Below, piece by piece: positions 42,891-50,542 of a stretch of 64,000 nt of DNA. The translations under genes and the position numbers were made by a program. Position 1 is the first letter of the stretch, and each line of letters begins with the position of its first letter. The stretch is from Actinoplanes ianthinogenes (lineage in GTDB: Bacteria; Actinomycetota; Actinomycetes; Mycobacteriales; Micromonosporaceae), in assembly GCF_018324205.1 (NCBI RefSeq), contig NZ_AP023356.1, forward strand, positions 8,996,501 to 9,060,500, given 5' to 3'. Below the pieces are notes generated by a model, which worked only from the letters and a program-made list of their open reading frames with translations, had not been told where the DNA came from and searched no databases.

Positions 42891-43724
42891 TTACGCGGTC
42901 ACCGCGGTCCGCTTTCCCGCCGGCCGCAAGAACAAGATCAAGACCAGGCTCGCGTACGCGATGAAGGCCCCCACCTCCAGCACGGTCGCCGACGGAGTCA
43001 CGTTGATCGTCGCGGCCAGCAGCGTGCCGTACCAGGACGCCGGCTCGATCGTGGCCGACCAGTCGTAGGCCGTGGCCGCGGATCCGGGCAGATAGCCGGC
43101 GACCTGGAACCCGTGCACCGCGTACTTCGCGATCCCCGCCGCGACCAGCACCAGCAACACGCCGGTGCCGGTGAACAGCCGGCCGAGATCGACGCGGGCG
43201 ACCGCCGCGTACATGAGCACGCCGAGCAGCACCGCGGAGGCCACCCCGGCGAGCATGCCGAGCAGCGGCGCCACCGTCTCGCTGGCGGCCTGCGCCGCGG
43301 AGAAGACCAGCAGCACCATCTCGACGCTCTCCCGGATCACCGCGACGAACGCGAGCGCGGCCACCGCGAAGCGCCCCAGTCCGAGCGCCTCGGTGAGCTT
43401 GCCGGTCAGCTCCGACTTGATGGTCCGCGCGCTGCTGCGCATCCAGAAGATCATCCAAGTGACCATGGCGACCGCGATCAGCGAGGTCACCGCCTCGAAC
43501 AGCTCCAGCCGGACGCCGGAGAGCACCGAGGTGGCGACGTAGGTGAGGACCGCGCCGAGTCCGCCGGCGCAGACCAGGGCCAGGGCGACGCCGGTCCACA
43601 GCGGCGGCAGGCCGTCGCGCCGGTTCGCCCGGATCAGCAGCGTGACCAGGATGGACACGACAAGCGCGGCCTCCAGCCCGTCCCGCAGGCCGATGAGATA
43701 ACTGGCGAAGAACGCGCCGCCCAC
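42891..43724 (-). CDS. FTR1/EfeU-type high-affinity iron permease
   Basis: A 277-aa membrane protein with seven TM helices in the FTR1/EfeU family. The two iron-binding motifs are RDGLEA (14-19, a variant of the usual REGLEA) and RESVE in the fourth helix (AVIRESVEMVLLV). No EfeO or EfeB gene adjoins. ATG 43724 is preceded by a 46-bp leader. A perfect TTGACA (minus strand, 43795-43790) and a CCTAC-N5-GTAGG operator (43771-43785) lie upstream, putting it in the proposed BlaI-type regulon. Confidence 0.87.
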   Translation of the reverse strand: MGGAFFASYLIGLRDGLEAALVVSILVTLLIRANRRDGLPPLWTGVALALVCAGGLGAVLTYVATSVLSGVRLELFEAVTSLIAVAMVTWMIFWMRSSARTIKSELTGKLTEALGLGRFAVAALAFVAVIRESVEMVLLVFSAAQAASETVAPLLGMLAGVASAVLLGVLMYAAVARVDLGRLFTGTGVLLVLVAAGIAKYAVHGFQVAGYLPGSAATAYDWSATIEPASWYGTLLAATINVTPSATVLEVGAFIAYASLVLILFLRPAGKRTAVTA

Positions 43725-43770
43725 GAGAACTCCAAGTTAGTCGACCCTTACTCCGAACGCCTGCCAAGCT

Positions 43771-43785
43771 CCTACAACGCGTAGG
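43771..43785. promoter_or_regulatory. BlaI-type operator, copy 1 (before FTR1)
   Basis: CCTAC-AACGC-GTAGG, perfect 5-bp arms. It lies 4 bp downstream of a TTGACA -35 element (minus strand), inside the expected promoter spacer. Confidence 0.7.
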
Positions 43786-43811
43786 TGTTTGTCAAGCGCT
43801 CGCGCCCGTGC

Positions 43812-44495
43812 TCAGCCGTCGTCGGCCAGCCGGTAACCCGCGCCGCGTACCGTCTCGATCGCGGTGCGGCCGAACGGGTGGTCGATCTTCTTGCGCAGGT
43901 ATCCGATGTACACCTCGACGATGTTCGGATCACCGTCGAAGTGCGCGTCCCAGACGTTCTCGATGATCGCGGTCTTGGTCATCGCCTGCCCGCGGTGCCG
44001 CATCAGGAACTCCAGCAGCGCGAACTCCCGCGGCGTGACCGCCACCGCCGTGCCACCACGAGCCACCCGTCGCTCGGCCGGATCCAGTGTCAGATCACCG
44101 GCGCGCAGCACCGCGGGCCGCTCCGGGGCGCCCCGGCGGATCAGCGCCCGCAGCCGGGCGATCAGCACCACGAACGAGAACGGCTTGGTCAGGTAGTCGT
44201 CCGCGCCCAGGTCCAGGCCGTCGGCCTGGTCGTACTCGCCGTCCTTGGCGGTCAGCATCAGGATCGGCGTCCACACCTCGCGGGCGCGCAGCTGCCGGCA
44301 CACCTCGTAGCCGTTGAGCCCGGGCAGCATGATGTCCAGCATGATCACGTCGTAGGCGCCGTGCGGCTTCTCGGTGGCCGTCCACAGCCCCTCGGCCCCG
44401 TCATGGACCAGGTCGACCGTGAACCCCTCCGGAGCCAGCCCGTCCCGGATGGTCTCCGCCATGGCGATCTCGTCCTCGACCACCAGGACCCTCAT
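43812..44495 (-). CDS. OmpR/PhoB-type response regulator
   Basis: A 227-aa regulator: receiver with phospho-acceptor Asp54 in VIMLDIMLPGLNG, Thr/Lys in MLTAKDG and YLTKPFSF, and a C-terminal winged helix (VAVTPREFALLEFLMRHRGQAMTKTAIIENVW, VYIGYLRKKID, ETVRGAGYRL). It is encoded divergently from its likely kinase at 44612. Between them are two 11-bp-period direct repeats, one for each gene, so it probably autoregulates. A matching box also lies before COG4705/PAP2 and before the glycosyltransferase gene. Confidence 0.92.
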   Translation of the reverse strand: MRVLVVEDEIAMAETIRDGLAPEGFTVDLVHDGAEGLWTATEKPHGAYDVIMLDIMLPGLNGYEVCRQLRAREVWTPILMLTAKDGEYDQADGLDLGADDYLTKPFSFVVLIARLRALIRRGAPERPAVLRAGDLTLDPAERRVARGGTAVAVTPREFALLEFLMRHRGQAMTKTAIIENVWDAHFDGDPNIVEVYIGYLRKKIDHPFGRTAIETVRGAGYRLADDG

Positions 44496-44547
44496 GGGAC
44501 TCCACCCTCCGTCGTGCCGCCGGGCCTGGCAGGCTGCCCGGCCACCG

Positions 44548-44563
44548 CTGAGAAATTCCTGAA
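44548..44563. promoter_or_regulatory. 11-bp-period direct repeat, predicted response-regulator box (kinase side)
   Basis: CTGAG-N6-CTGAA on the plus strand (44548-44552 and 44559-44563) in the 107-116-bp divergent promoter region. Confidence 0.55.
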
Positions 44564-44571
44564 GAGCCTCT

Positions 44572-44587
44572 TTCAGTACGCCTTCAG
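44572..44587. promoter_or_regulatory. 11-bp-period direct repeat, opposite strand
   Basis: TTCAG-N6-TTCAG (44572-44576 and 44583-44587), which reads CTGAA-N6-CTGAA on the minus strand. It is the mirror of the 44548 box, giving one box per divergent gene or one large composite site. Confidence 0.55.
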
Positions 44588-44611
44588 CACGCCCTGACTA
44601 GCGTGACCGGC

Positions 44612-45985
44612 ATGCTCCCATCGTTGCGGAAACGGCTCGGCGTACGGATGCGTTCCGCCCTGGCGGCCGGCGTCGTGGTCGTCCTGGCGTCGGTGGTCGC
44701 GGGCGCGATTCTGCTGGTCACCGCCCGCGTCATCCTGCTCGACAACGTCAGCACCGCCGCCGGCGACCGGACCGCCCAGGTCACCACGGCGCTCACCGCA
44801 CGCAACGCGGCCGCACTCGAGATGGCGTTGCGGCCCTCCGGCGCCGGCCGCAGCCTGGCGCAGGTGGTGACGCGGAACGGTGAGGTGGTCGGCGCGTCCG
44901 ACGCGATCGCCGGCATGCCGGCCCTGTCCACGTTACGGCCGGCGGCCGGGCGCCGGCTGCGCGAGACCAGGGACCTGTCGCTGACCGAGGGGGAGCCGTG
45001 GCGGATCCTGGCCACCGGCGTCGCCACCCCGGACGGCGATCGGATCGTGCTGGTCGCCGAGTCGATGGACGCCGTCGCCGACAGCACCGAGGCCATCGTC
45101 ACGGCGTTGCTGCTCGGGGTGCCGATCCTCGCGGTCGTGGTGGGGGTCGCCACGTTCCTGTTCGTCGGCCGGACCCTGCGCCCGGTCGAGGCGATGCGCC
45201 GGCAGGCCGCGACGATCACCGCGACGAACCTGCACGCCCGGCTGCCGCTGCCGGAGGCCGACGACGAGATCGCGGCCCTGGCCACGACGATGAACACGAT
45301 GCTGGACCGGATCGAGGCGTCGGCGGCCGTCCAGCGCCGGTTCGTCGCGGACGCCAGCCACGAGCTGCGCAGTCCGCTGACCACCATCCGCGCCAACGCC
45401 GACCTGCTGTGCGCCGCGCACCTCGACGAGAAGGCGGGCCGGTCCGTCGCGCGGATCCGCGCCGAGAGCGCCCGGATGTCGCGCCTCGTCGAGGACCTGC
45501 TGCTGCTGGCGCGCGTCGACGACCAGCGCAAACCGGTCCGCCGCGAGGACGTCGACCTGGACGACCTGGTCTTCGCCGAGCGGGAGCGGGTCGCCACCGA
45601 GCATCCGGACCTGCGGGTCGAGGGTGCGGTCACGCCGGTCCGGGTGACCGGTGACCCGGACCAGCTCACCCGGGTGGTGCGCAACCTGGTCGACAACACC
45701 GTCCGGCACGCCCGTGAGCGGGTCACGATCAGCCTCGCCGCCCGGGACGGCCGGGGCGAGATCGTGGTCGGCAACGACGGCCCGCCGATCCCGGCCGCCG
45801 ACCGCGACCGCATCTTCGACCGCTTCGTCCGCCTCGACGACAGTCGCTCCCGGGACGCCGGCGGCGCCGGCCTGGGCCTGGCCATCGCCCGCGACATCCT
45901 CACCGCCCACGACGGCACCCTCACCGTCGACAACCTCACCGACGGTGCCGCCATGCGGATCCGCCTCCCGCTATCGCAGGAGTGA
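44612..45985 (+). CDS. Sensor histidine kinase (HAMP, HisKA, HATPase)
   Basis: A 457-aa kinase. TM1 (~17-43), an extracytoplasmic sensor (~44-160), TM2 (~162-184) and HAMP (GRTLRPVEAMRRQAATI) come first, then HisKA with His250 in FVADASHELRSPLTTIRAN and the ATPase domain (RNLVDNTVRHA, GNDGPPIP, GGAGLGLAIA). ATG 44612 is chosen; a GTG at 44603 would add three residues. It forms a two-component system with the divergent OmpR-type regulator. The sensor domain is short with no recognisable ligand motif. Confidence 0.9.
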   Translation: MLPSLRKRLGVRMRSALAAGVVVVLASVVAGAILLVTARVILLDNVSTAAGDRTAQVTTALTARNAAALEMALRPSGAGRSLAQVVTRNGEVVGASDAIAGMPALSTLRPAAGRRLRETRDLSLTEGEPWRILATGVATPDGDRIVLVAESMDAVADSTEAIVTALLLGVPILAVVVGVATFLFVGRTLRPVEAMRRQAATITATNLHARLPLPEADDEIAALATTMNTMLDRIEASAAVQRRFVADASHELRSPLTTIRANADLLCAAHLDEKAGRSVARIRAESARMSRLVEDLLLLARVDDQRKPVRREDVDLDDLVFAERERVATEHPDLRVEGAVTPVRVTGDPDQLTRVVRNLVDNTVRHARERVTISLAARDGRGEIVVGNDGPPIPAADRDRIFDRFVRLDDSRSRDAGGAGLGLAIARDILTAHDGTLTVDNLTDGAAMRIRLPLSQE

Positions 45986-46031
45986 CCTTCACCGGACCGC
46001 CGGGAGTGTCGAGCCGACGATGATCCGAAAA

Positions 46032-46046
46032 CCTACAACATGTAGG
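46032..46046. promoter_or_regulatory. BlaI-type operator, copy 2 (before the phosphoesterase)
   Basis: CCTAC-AACAT-GTAGG, perfect arms, 28 bp upstream of the phosphoesterase start codon. Confidence 0.7.
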
Positions 46047-46074
46047 AGAAAGGTCATCTCACCTCGGAGCGGAC

Positions 46075-46908
46075 ATGATGCGAACGATCGGGCAGGCGAC
46101 GCTGGCGGCCGTGACGGTGGCGCTGATCAATCCGATACCGGCCACCGCGACCGGACTGCCGAGGCCCGACCATGTGGTCATCGTCGTCCTGGAGAACAAG
46201 CGATACGACGCCGTCGTCGGCCAGGCGCGGACCCCGTGGATCACCGCGCTGGCCGCGCACTCGGCGAATCTGCGCGACTTCTACGCCGAGACCCACCCCA
46301 GTCAGCCGAACTACCTGGCGCTGTTCTCCGGGTCCACCCAGGGCGTCACCGACAACAATTGCCCGCACGATCTGGGCGCCCGGCCCAACCTGGCCCGCCA
46401 ACTGCTCGACGCCGGCTTCACCTTCGGGGGATACGCCGAAGACCTGCCCCGGCCGGGCTGGCGTGGCTGCGGATCAGGAGCTGACGGGTACGTCCGGCGG
46501 CACACGCCATGGGTGAACTTCAGCAACGTGCCGGCGTCGGTCAGCCGGCCGTACACCGACTTCCCGGCCGACTTCCGCAAGTTGCCCACGGTGTCGTTCG
46601 TGATCCCGAACCTGTGTCACGACATGCACAACTGCCCGAAGGCCGCCGGCGACGCCTGGCTGCGGCGGCACTTCACCGCGTACGTGGCCTGGGCCAGGAC
46701 GCACCACAGCTGGTTCGTGCTCACCTTCGACGAGGACAACCGGACCGACGGCAACCACATCGCCACCATCGTCGCGGGCGCCGGCGTCCGGCCCGGCCAG
46801 TACACCGACCGACTCACCCACTACGACCTGCTGCACGGCCTCCAGAAGGTGTACGGCCTGCCCAGTCTCGGGGCTGCCGCCGGCCGCGCCGGGCTGCCGT
46901 GGCTCTAG
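46075..46908 (+). CDS. PF04185-type phosphoesterase (acid phosphatase/phospholipase C-like), secreted
   Basis: A 277-aa exported protein (signal peptide MMRTIGQATLAAVTVALINPIPATA). The phosphoesterase fold shows HVVIVVLENKRYDAVVG at the N-terminus, THPSQPNYLALFSG, VIPNLCHDMHN and FVLTFDEDN, which carry the metal and catalytic residues. Family members hydrolyse phospholipids, phosphate monoesters or exopolyphosphate outside the cell. A BlaI-type operator lies 28 bp upstream. The stop codon overlaps that of the convergent M56 gene in a shared CTAG. Confidence 0.85.
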   Translation: MMRTIGQATLAAVTVALINPIPATATGLPRPDHVVIVVLENKRYDAVVGQARTPWITALAAHSANLRDFYAETHPSQPNYLALFSGSTQGVTDNNCPHDLGARPNLARQLLDAGFTFGGYAEDLPRPGWRGCGSGADGYVRRHTPWVNFSNVPASVSRPYTDFPADFRKLPTVSFVIPNLCHDMHNCPKAAGDAWLRRHFTAYVAWARTHHSWFVLTFDEDNRTDGNHIATIVAGAGVRPGQYTDRLTHYDLLHGLQKVYGLPSLGAAAGRAGLPWL

Positions 46909-47795
46909 AGCCAGGCGCGCGCCAGGTCGACGAACGCCTCGGTGGCGATCGCGGCGACCGTCACGAACCCGGCGGCGAGCAGGGCCGGACCGATCAGGCG
47001 GCGGCGCAGCCGGGCGGGCGTCGCCTGACGCAGGGCGTGCACCCGGCGCACCACGGCGCCGCCGTCGATGCCCAGCGTGGTCATCGGTTTCGGTCCGGAG
47101 CCGGCCAGTGCGGCGCGGGCCACCGCCTTCGCGGTCAGCCGCCGGTCGCCGACCTGTGCCGCGGCCTCCTCGTCGGCCCAGCGTTCGACCAGGTAGGCGA
47201 CGGCGTCGCGGACCGGGGTGAGCAGGGGGTTGAGCGCGGCGGCAGCAGCGGCCGCGGCGACCAGCCGGTGGTGCCGGTGGTCGAGATGCGCCTGCTCGTG
47301 GGCGAACATCACCCGTCGCTCGTCCGCGTCGAGCAGCCGCAGGATGCCGGTGGTGACCAGCAGATGCCCGGGCTGCCGGGCGGTGCCGGGCACCGCCACC
47401 GCCATCGGTTCCGCCCAGTCCGCGACGGCCATGCCGTGCCGGACCGTGCCGACGGCCCGCAATCCGCGGTTGGTTACCACCCGGCGGCGCACGTCGGCCA
47501 GCAACCGGGCCCCGCCCCACAGCAGCAGGAGCCCGGCGACCAGAGCGACCGGTCCCGGCACCGGCTCCGGAAGCTCCACGGTGGGGGAGTCGTCCAGCGC
47601 GGCTAGCGGCGGCACGTCGTCCAGCATGGTGAGTGCCAGCATCGTCAGCGACCAGCTGGACGAGAGCGCGGCGACCACGGCGGTCACGGTGAGGATCCGC
47701 GCGGCCGGTCCGGGCGCGCCACGGCCGGCCACCCGTCGCGCGACCAGCGCCAACAGCAGCGTCAGCAGCAGCGGAAGGTAGACGGCGACGGTCAT
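46905..47795 (-). CDS. M56-family (BlaR1-like) membrane metallopeptidase
   Basis: A 296-aa membrane peptidase. Hydrophobic helices lie at about 4-22, 34-54, 82-101 and 268-288. The zinc motif is HEQAH (166-170), with the acidic stretch ERWADEEA (~204) giving a third ligand. M56 proteins such as BlaR1 and MecR1 cleave or trigger loss of a BlaI-type repressor. This one ends ~10 residues after its last TM and has no penicillin-binding sensor domain, so its signal must differ from beta-lactams. It overlaps blaI by four bases. Confidence 0.88.
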   Translation of the reverse strand: MTVAVYLPLLLTLLLALVARRVAGRGAPGPAARILTVTAVVAALSSSWSLTMLALTMLDDVPPLAALDDSPTVELPEPVPGPVALVAGLLLLWGGARLLADVRRRVVTNRGLRAVGTVRHGMAVADWAEPMAVAVPGTARQPGHLLVTTGILRLLDADERRVMFAHEQAHLDHRHHRLVAAAAAAAALNPLLTPVRDAVAYLVERWADEEAAAQVGDRRLTAKAVARAALAGSGPKPMTTLGIDGGAVVRRVHALRQATPARLRRRLIGPALLAAGFVTVAAIATEAFVDLARAWL

Positions 47796-48142
47796 GTGAG
47801 CAGGTCGCGCAGGATGGCCGCGTCCGACGGGTCGAGCGAGGCGGCGAACTGGCGGAGCACGGCGTGCCGGTCGGTGCCGTCCGGCAGCGCGGCGCGCATC
47901 TGAGCCGCCGCGGCGGTCGCCGCGTCCCGCGCCGGCCAGTACTCGTGCCCGCGCCCGGCCCGGCGCCGGTGCACCTCACCCTTCTCGTGCAGCCGGATCA
48001 GGATCGTCTGCACCGTGTTGTACGCCAGGTCGTCACCGATCTGCTGCTGCACCTGCGCCGCGGTCATCGGCGCGTCGGCCGCCCACAGCGACGTCATGAC
48101 GGCCGCCTCGAGAGCGCCCGGGCGCCGCCTGTCCTTCGTCAC
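47792..48142 (-). CDS. BlaI/MecI/CopY-family repressor
   Basis: A 116-aa repressor: winged helix (RRPGALEAAVMTSLWAADAPMTAAQVQQQIGDDLAYNTVQTILIRLHEKGEVHRRRAGRGHEY) and a C-terminal dimerisation helix. GTG 48142 is chosen; the -10-like TATTCT (48154-48149) predicts a leaderless start at the GTG. A CCTAC-N5-GTAGG operator covers the -35 region, so it should repress itself. Four further copies of the operator lie at other genes within 8 kb. It is coupled to the M56 peptidase gene as a repressor/sensor pair. Confidence 0.9.
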   Translation of the reverse strand: MTKDRRRPGALEAAVMTSLWAADAPMTAAQVQQQIGDDLAYNTVQTILIRLHEKGEVHRRRAGRGHEYWPARDAATAAAAQMRAALPDGTDRHAVLRQFAASLDPSDAAILRDLLT

Positions 48143-48167
48143 GCCCCGAGAATATCGGCAGTCAACG

Positions 48168-48182
48168 CCTACCCGATGTAGG
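48168..48182. promoter_or_regulatory. BlaI-type operator, copy 3 (before blaI)
   Basis: CCTAC-CCGAT-GTAGG, perfect arms, 26 bp upstream of the blaI-type start and overlapping its -35 region, which fits autoregulation. Confidence 0.75.
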
Positions 48183-48210
48183 AAATGGGCTCGCGCCGCC
48201 ATCGCGAAGA

Positions 48211-48269
48211 CCGGGCTGGCGCTCACGGCCCTATCCGGACGCCCGATAGGGCCATGAGCGCCAGCCCGG
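48211..48269 (-). terminator. Long hairpin terminator downstream of the glycosyltransferase gene
   Basis: Arms 48211-48235 and 48245-48269 pair over 25 positions with a single C-A mismatch, around a 9-nt loop. It sits 25 bp beyond the stop of the minus-strand glycosyltransferase gene and insulates it from the blaI promoter. Confidence 0.75.
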
Positions 48270-48293
48270 TTGGGCCCCGCTTCATCGGGGCTC

Positions 48294-49748
48294 TCATCGC
48301 GACGGCGTGCGGACGTAAAGCGCCATCGTGGCGTTCTTGACCGTCCACAGCCCGGCGCGCCGATATCGGTCATGCAGAAGCTTTCGCAGGTCATGACGTC
48401 TGCCGGTGGGATCGGCCGACCGGCCGTAGACGACCAGCCAGATCCGGGCCGCGTCAGCGAGACGAGCCGCCGGGTCCGGGTACTCGGCCGCCTTCAGCGT
48501 CGCGGTCTGCGCCGCGCTCCGCTGTACCAGCACGTCACGCGGCCCGCCCGGATCGTGCCGCAAGTAGTAGGAGAGACCGGCCCGCATCGTGCGGTCCGTG
48601 CCGAGCACGAGGTCGTCACCGGACTGCTGCTGTCCCCTGATGGTCGTGGCCAGGGTCCGATAGTCGCTGCCGTTCTTCACCGTCGGCCCGCGCACGGCGA
48701 CCTGTCCGGGGACGGCGACCGCGGCGAAGACGGCCACGGCGACGAGGCCGGCCAGGCGATACCTGGCCAGTCCGGCGCCGGCCGCGACGGCCACCGGGAT
48801 CAGCACGAAGAGCAGGTACCGGGGGACCCAGAAGGATGTTCCGGCGACCGCGGCGCCGGCCACCACCAGCGGCGGCACCAGGCCGAGGACGGTCAGTTCG
48901 AGGATCCCGCGCGACGGGCGGATCACGGCCAGCGCCAGCAGGCCCCACAGCAGCCAGGCGACCTGCGGCGAACCGGTGAGCCCGGCCGGGAACGTGCGGA
49001 CCGCGGTCAGCGTGATCGGCGTGACCCAGTGCAGTTGCTCCGCGCGCTGGTGCACGCCCCACCAGATCAGTGGTGACATCGGCACGAGGGTCGCGCCGGC
49101 CGCCGCGCACCACGGTGTGAGCCGGTCACGGGAGCGGATCAGCACCAGTGCGAGATGCCCGGCGACGGCGGAGAGGGCGACCAGACTGAACAGCCCCAGG
49201 CCGGTGAGCGCGGCGGCGTAAGCGGCCCAGCGGCGTGGGCCGGGGGCGTCCAGGGCGCGGTACAACGCCAGCAGTGCCACGCTCGAGAGCAGACAGGCGA
49301 TCGCGTACGGGCGGGCCTCCGCCGCGTACCGGGAAATGGTCGGAATGGCGCAGAGCAGCAGGCCGGCGATCGTGCCGGCGCGCGGACCGGCCAGGCGCCG
49401 GCCCAGCTCACCGGTGAGCGCCGCGGCCGCGGCCATCGCCAGGATCGACGGCAGGCGCAGGCTGAGCACCGAGTCGCCGAAGATCCTGGTCCACAGGTGC
49501 ATCAGCAGGTAGTAGGGGCCGAAGACGCCGTCGATGTGGTGCGCCAGACGCCAGATCTCGCCCACCGACCGATGTGCCACGTCGGCGGTCGCGACCTCGT
49601 CCCAGCTCAGCACCGGACGGGCCGGGGCGGTCAGCCCGAGGATCAGCATGACCACGCCCGGCCCGGCGACCGGCAACCACCGCCGTGCGGCCTGGTGCCG
49701 GATGCTGACGCCGACCGCGGACTCGGACGGCTGCCGGGTAATCGTCAC
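48294..49748 (-). CDS. GT-C (GT39-like) membrane glycosyltransferase
   Basis: A 484-aa membrane protein with about ten TM helices in the GT-C superfamily. The first external loop has the acidic SWDEVATADVAHRS motif and HHIDGVFGPYYLLMHLW, typical of polyprenyl-phosphate-sugar-dependent mannosyl- or aminoarabinosyltransferases (PMT/ArnT-like). The C-terminal ~120 residues form an extracytoplasmic domain. ATG 49748 may be replaced by a later start. A CTGAA-type 11-bp-period box lies 24 bp upstream (49772), linking it to the OmpR-type system. Confidence 0.82.
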   Translation of the reverse strand: MTITRQPSESAVGVSIRHQAARRWLPVAGPGVVMLILGLTAPARPVLSWDEVATADVAHRSVGEIWRLAHHIDGVFGPYYLLMHLWTRIFGDSVLSLRLPSILAMAAAAALTGELGRRLAGPRAGTIAGLLLCAIPTISRYAAEARPYAIACLLSSVALLALYRALDAPGPRRWAAYAAALTGLGLFSLVALSAVAGHLALVLIRSRDRLTPWCAAAGATLVPMSPLIWWGVHQRAEQLHWVTPITLTAVRTFPAGLTGSPQVAWLLWGLLALAVIRPSRGILELTVLGLVPPLVVAGAAVAGTSFWVPRYLLFVLIPVAVAAGAGLARYRLAGLVAVAVFAAVAVPGQVAVRGPTVKNGSDYRTLATTIRGQQQSGDDLVLGTDRTMRAGLSYYLRHDPGGPRDVLVQRSAAQTATLKAAEYPDPAARLADAARIWLVVYGRSADPTGRRHDLRKLLHDRYRRAGLWTVKNATMALYVRTPSR

Positions 49749-49771
49749 CGCCGAACCATGCCAAGCCGCAG

Positions 49772-49787
49772 ATGAGAGAACGCTGAA
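49772..49787. promoter_or_regulatory. 11-bp-period direct repeat, predicted response-regulator box (glycosyltransferase)
   Basis: ATGAG-N6-CTGAA (49772-49776 and 49783-49787), a slightly weaker copy of the box at 44548, immediately upstream of the glycosyltransferase start. Confidence 0.45.
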
Positions 49788-49799
49788 AAAGGAGCGTGG

Positions 49800-50432
49800 T
49801 CAGGGCTCGTGCGTCGGCGCCGGACGAGACCGGGTGCGGCGTTTGCGCAGCCACTCGACGCCGATCGGGATGACGGAGAGCACGACGATGCCGACGAGGA
49901 TGAACTCGATGTTCGACTTCACGAACGCGATCTGCCCGAGGAAGTAGCCCAGCGTGGTCACGCCGCAGCCCCAGACCGTGCCACCGATGAGGTTGTAGAG
50001 CAGGAACGTCCGGTACCGCATGTGACTCGCGCCGGCCACGATCGGCGTGAAGGTCCGCACGATCGGGACGAAGCGCGCCAGGACGATGGAGCGGGCGCCG
50101 TACTCGGCGAAGAACACCTGTGCCCGGACCAGATTCTGCTGCTTGAACAGGCGCGAGTCGGGCCGGCGGAACAGCGCCGGGCCGAACCGTCGCCCGAACA
50201 GGTAGCCGAACTGGTCGCCGGCGACCGCCGCGATCGACACCAGCAGGCACATCACGGGGAGTGGCAGGTTCAGGTAGGTGCCGGCGGCGATCAGCAGGCC
50301 CGCGGTGAACAGCAGCGAGTCACCCGGCAGGAAGAAGCCGATCAGCAGCCCGGACTCGGCGAACACCATGGCGAGGATGCCGATGACCCCGAAGGTCGAG
50401 ATGAGCCGCTCGGGGTCGAGGAATGCGGGCAT
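49800..50432 (-). CDS. DedA-family membrane protein
   Basis: A 210-aa DedA/SNARE-associated membrane protein: VFAESGLLIGFFLPGDSLLFTAG with the conserved E and F-x-P-G-D, GDQFGYLFGRRFG, and RFVPIVRTFTPIVAGASHMRYRTFLLYN with the two functional arginines. Family members include undecaprenyl-phosphate flippases and are needed for resistance to cationic peptides. ATG 50432 follows GAGGACC. It has its own BlaI-type operator 62 bp upstream (50494). A Lys/Arg-rich tail ends the protein. Confidence 0.9.
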   Translation of the reverse strand: MPAFLDPERLISTFGVIGILAMVFAESGLLIGFFLPGDSLLFTAGLLIAAGTYLNLPLPVMCLLVSIAAVAGDQFGYLFGRRFGPALFRRPDSRLFKQQNLVRAQVFFAEYGARSIVLARFVPIVRTFTPIVAGASHMRYRTFLLYNLIGGTVWGCGVTTLGYFLGQIAFVKSNIEFILVGIVVLSVIPIGVEWLRKRRTRSRPAPTHEP

Positions 50433-50493
50433 GAACGGTCCTCCCCATCGGCGTCCGTCGGCACCGGATCTACCCGGCCCGGACGTCCACAAA

Positions 50494-50508
50494 CCTACAA
50501 GGCGTAGG
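50494..50508. promoter_or_regulatory. BlaI-type operator, copy 4 (before dedA)
   Basis: CCTAC-AAGGC-GTAGG, perfect arms, 62 bp upstream of the DedA start in the 110-bp gap after the COG4705 gene. Confidence 0.7.
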
Positions 50509-50542
50509 AGAGAGGGTCCGGGCGCGGTGGTGGAGGTCCCGC

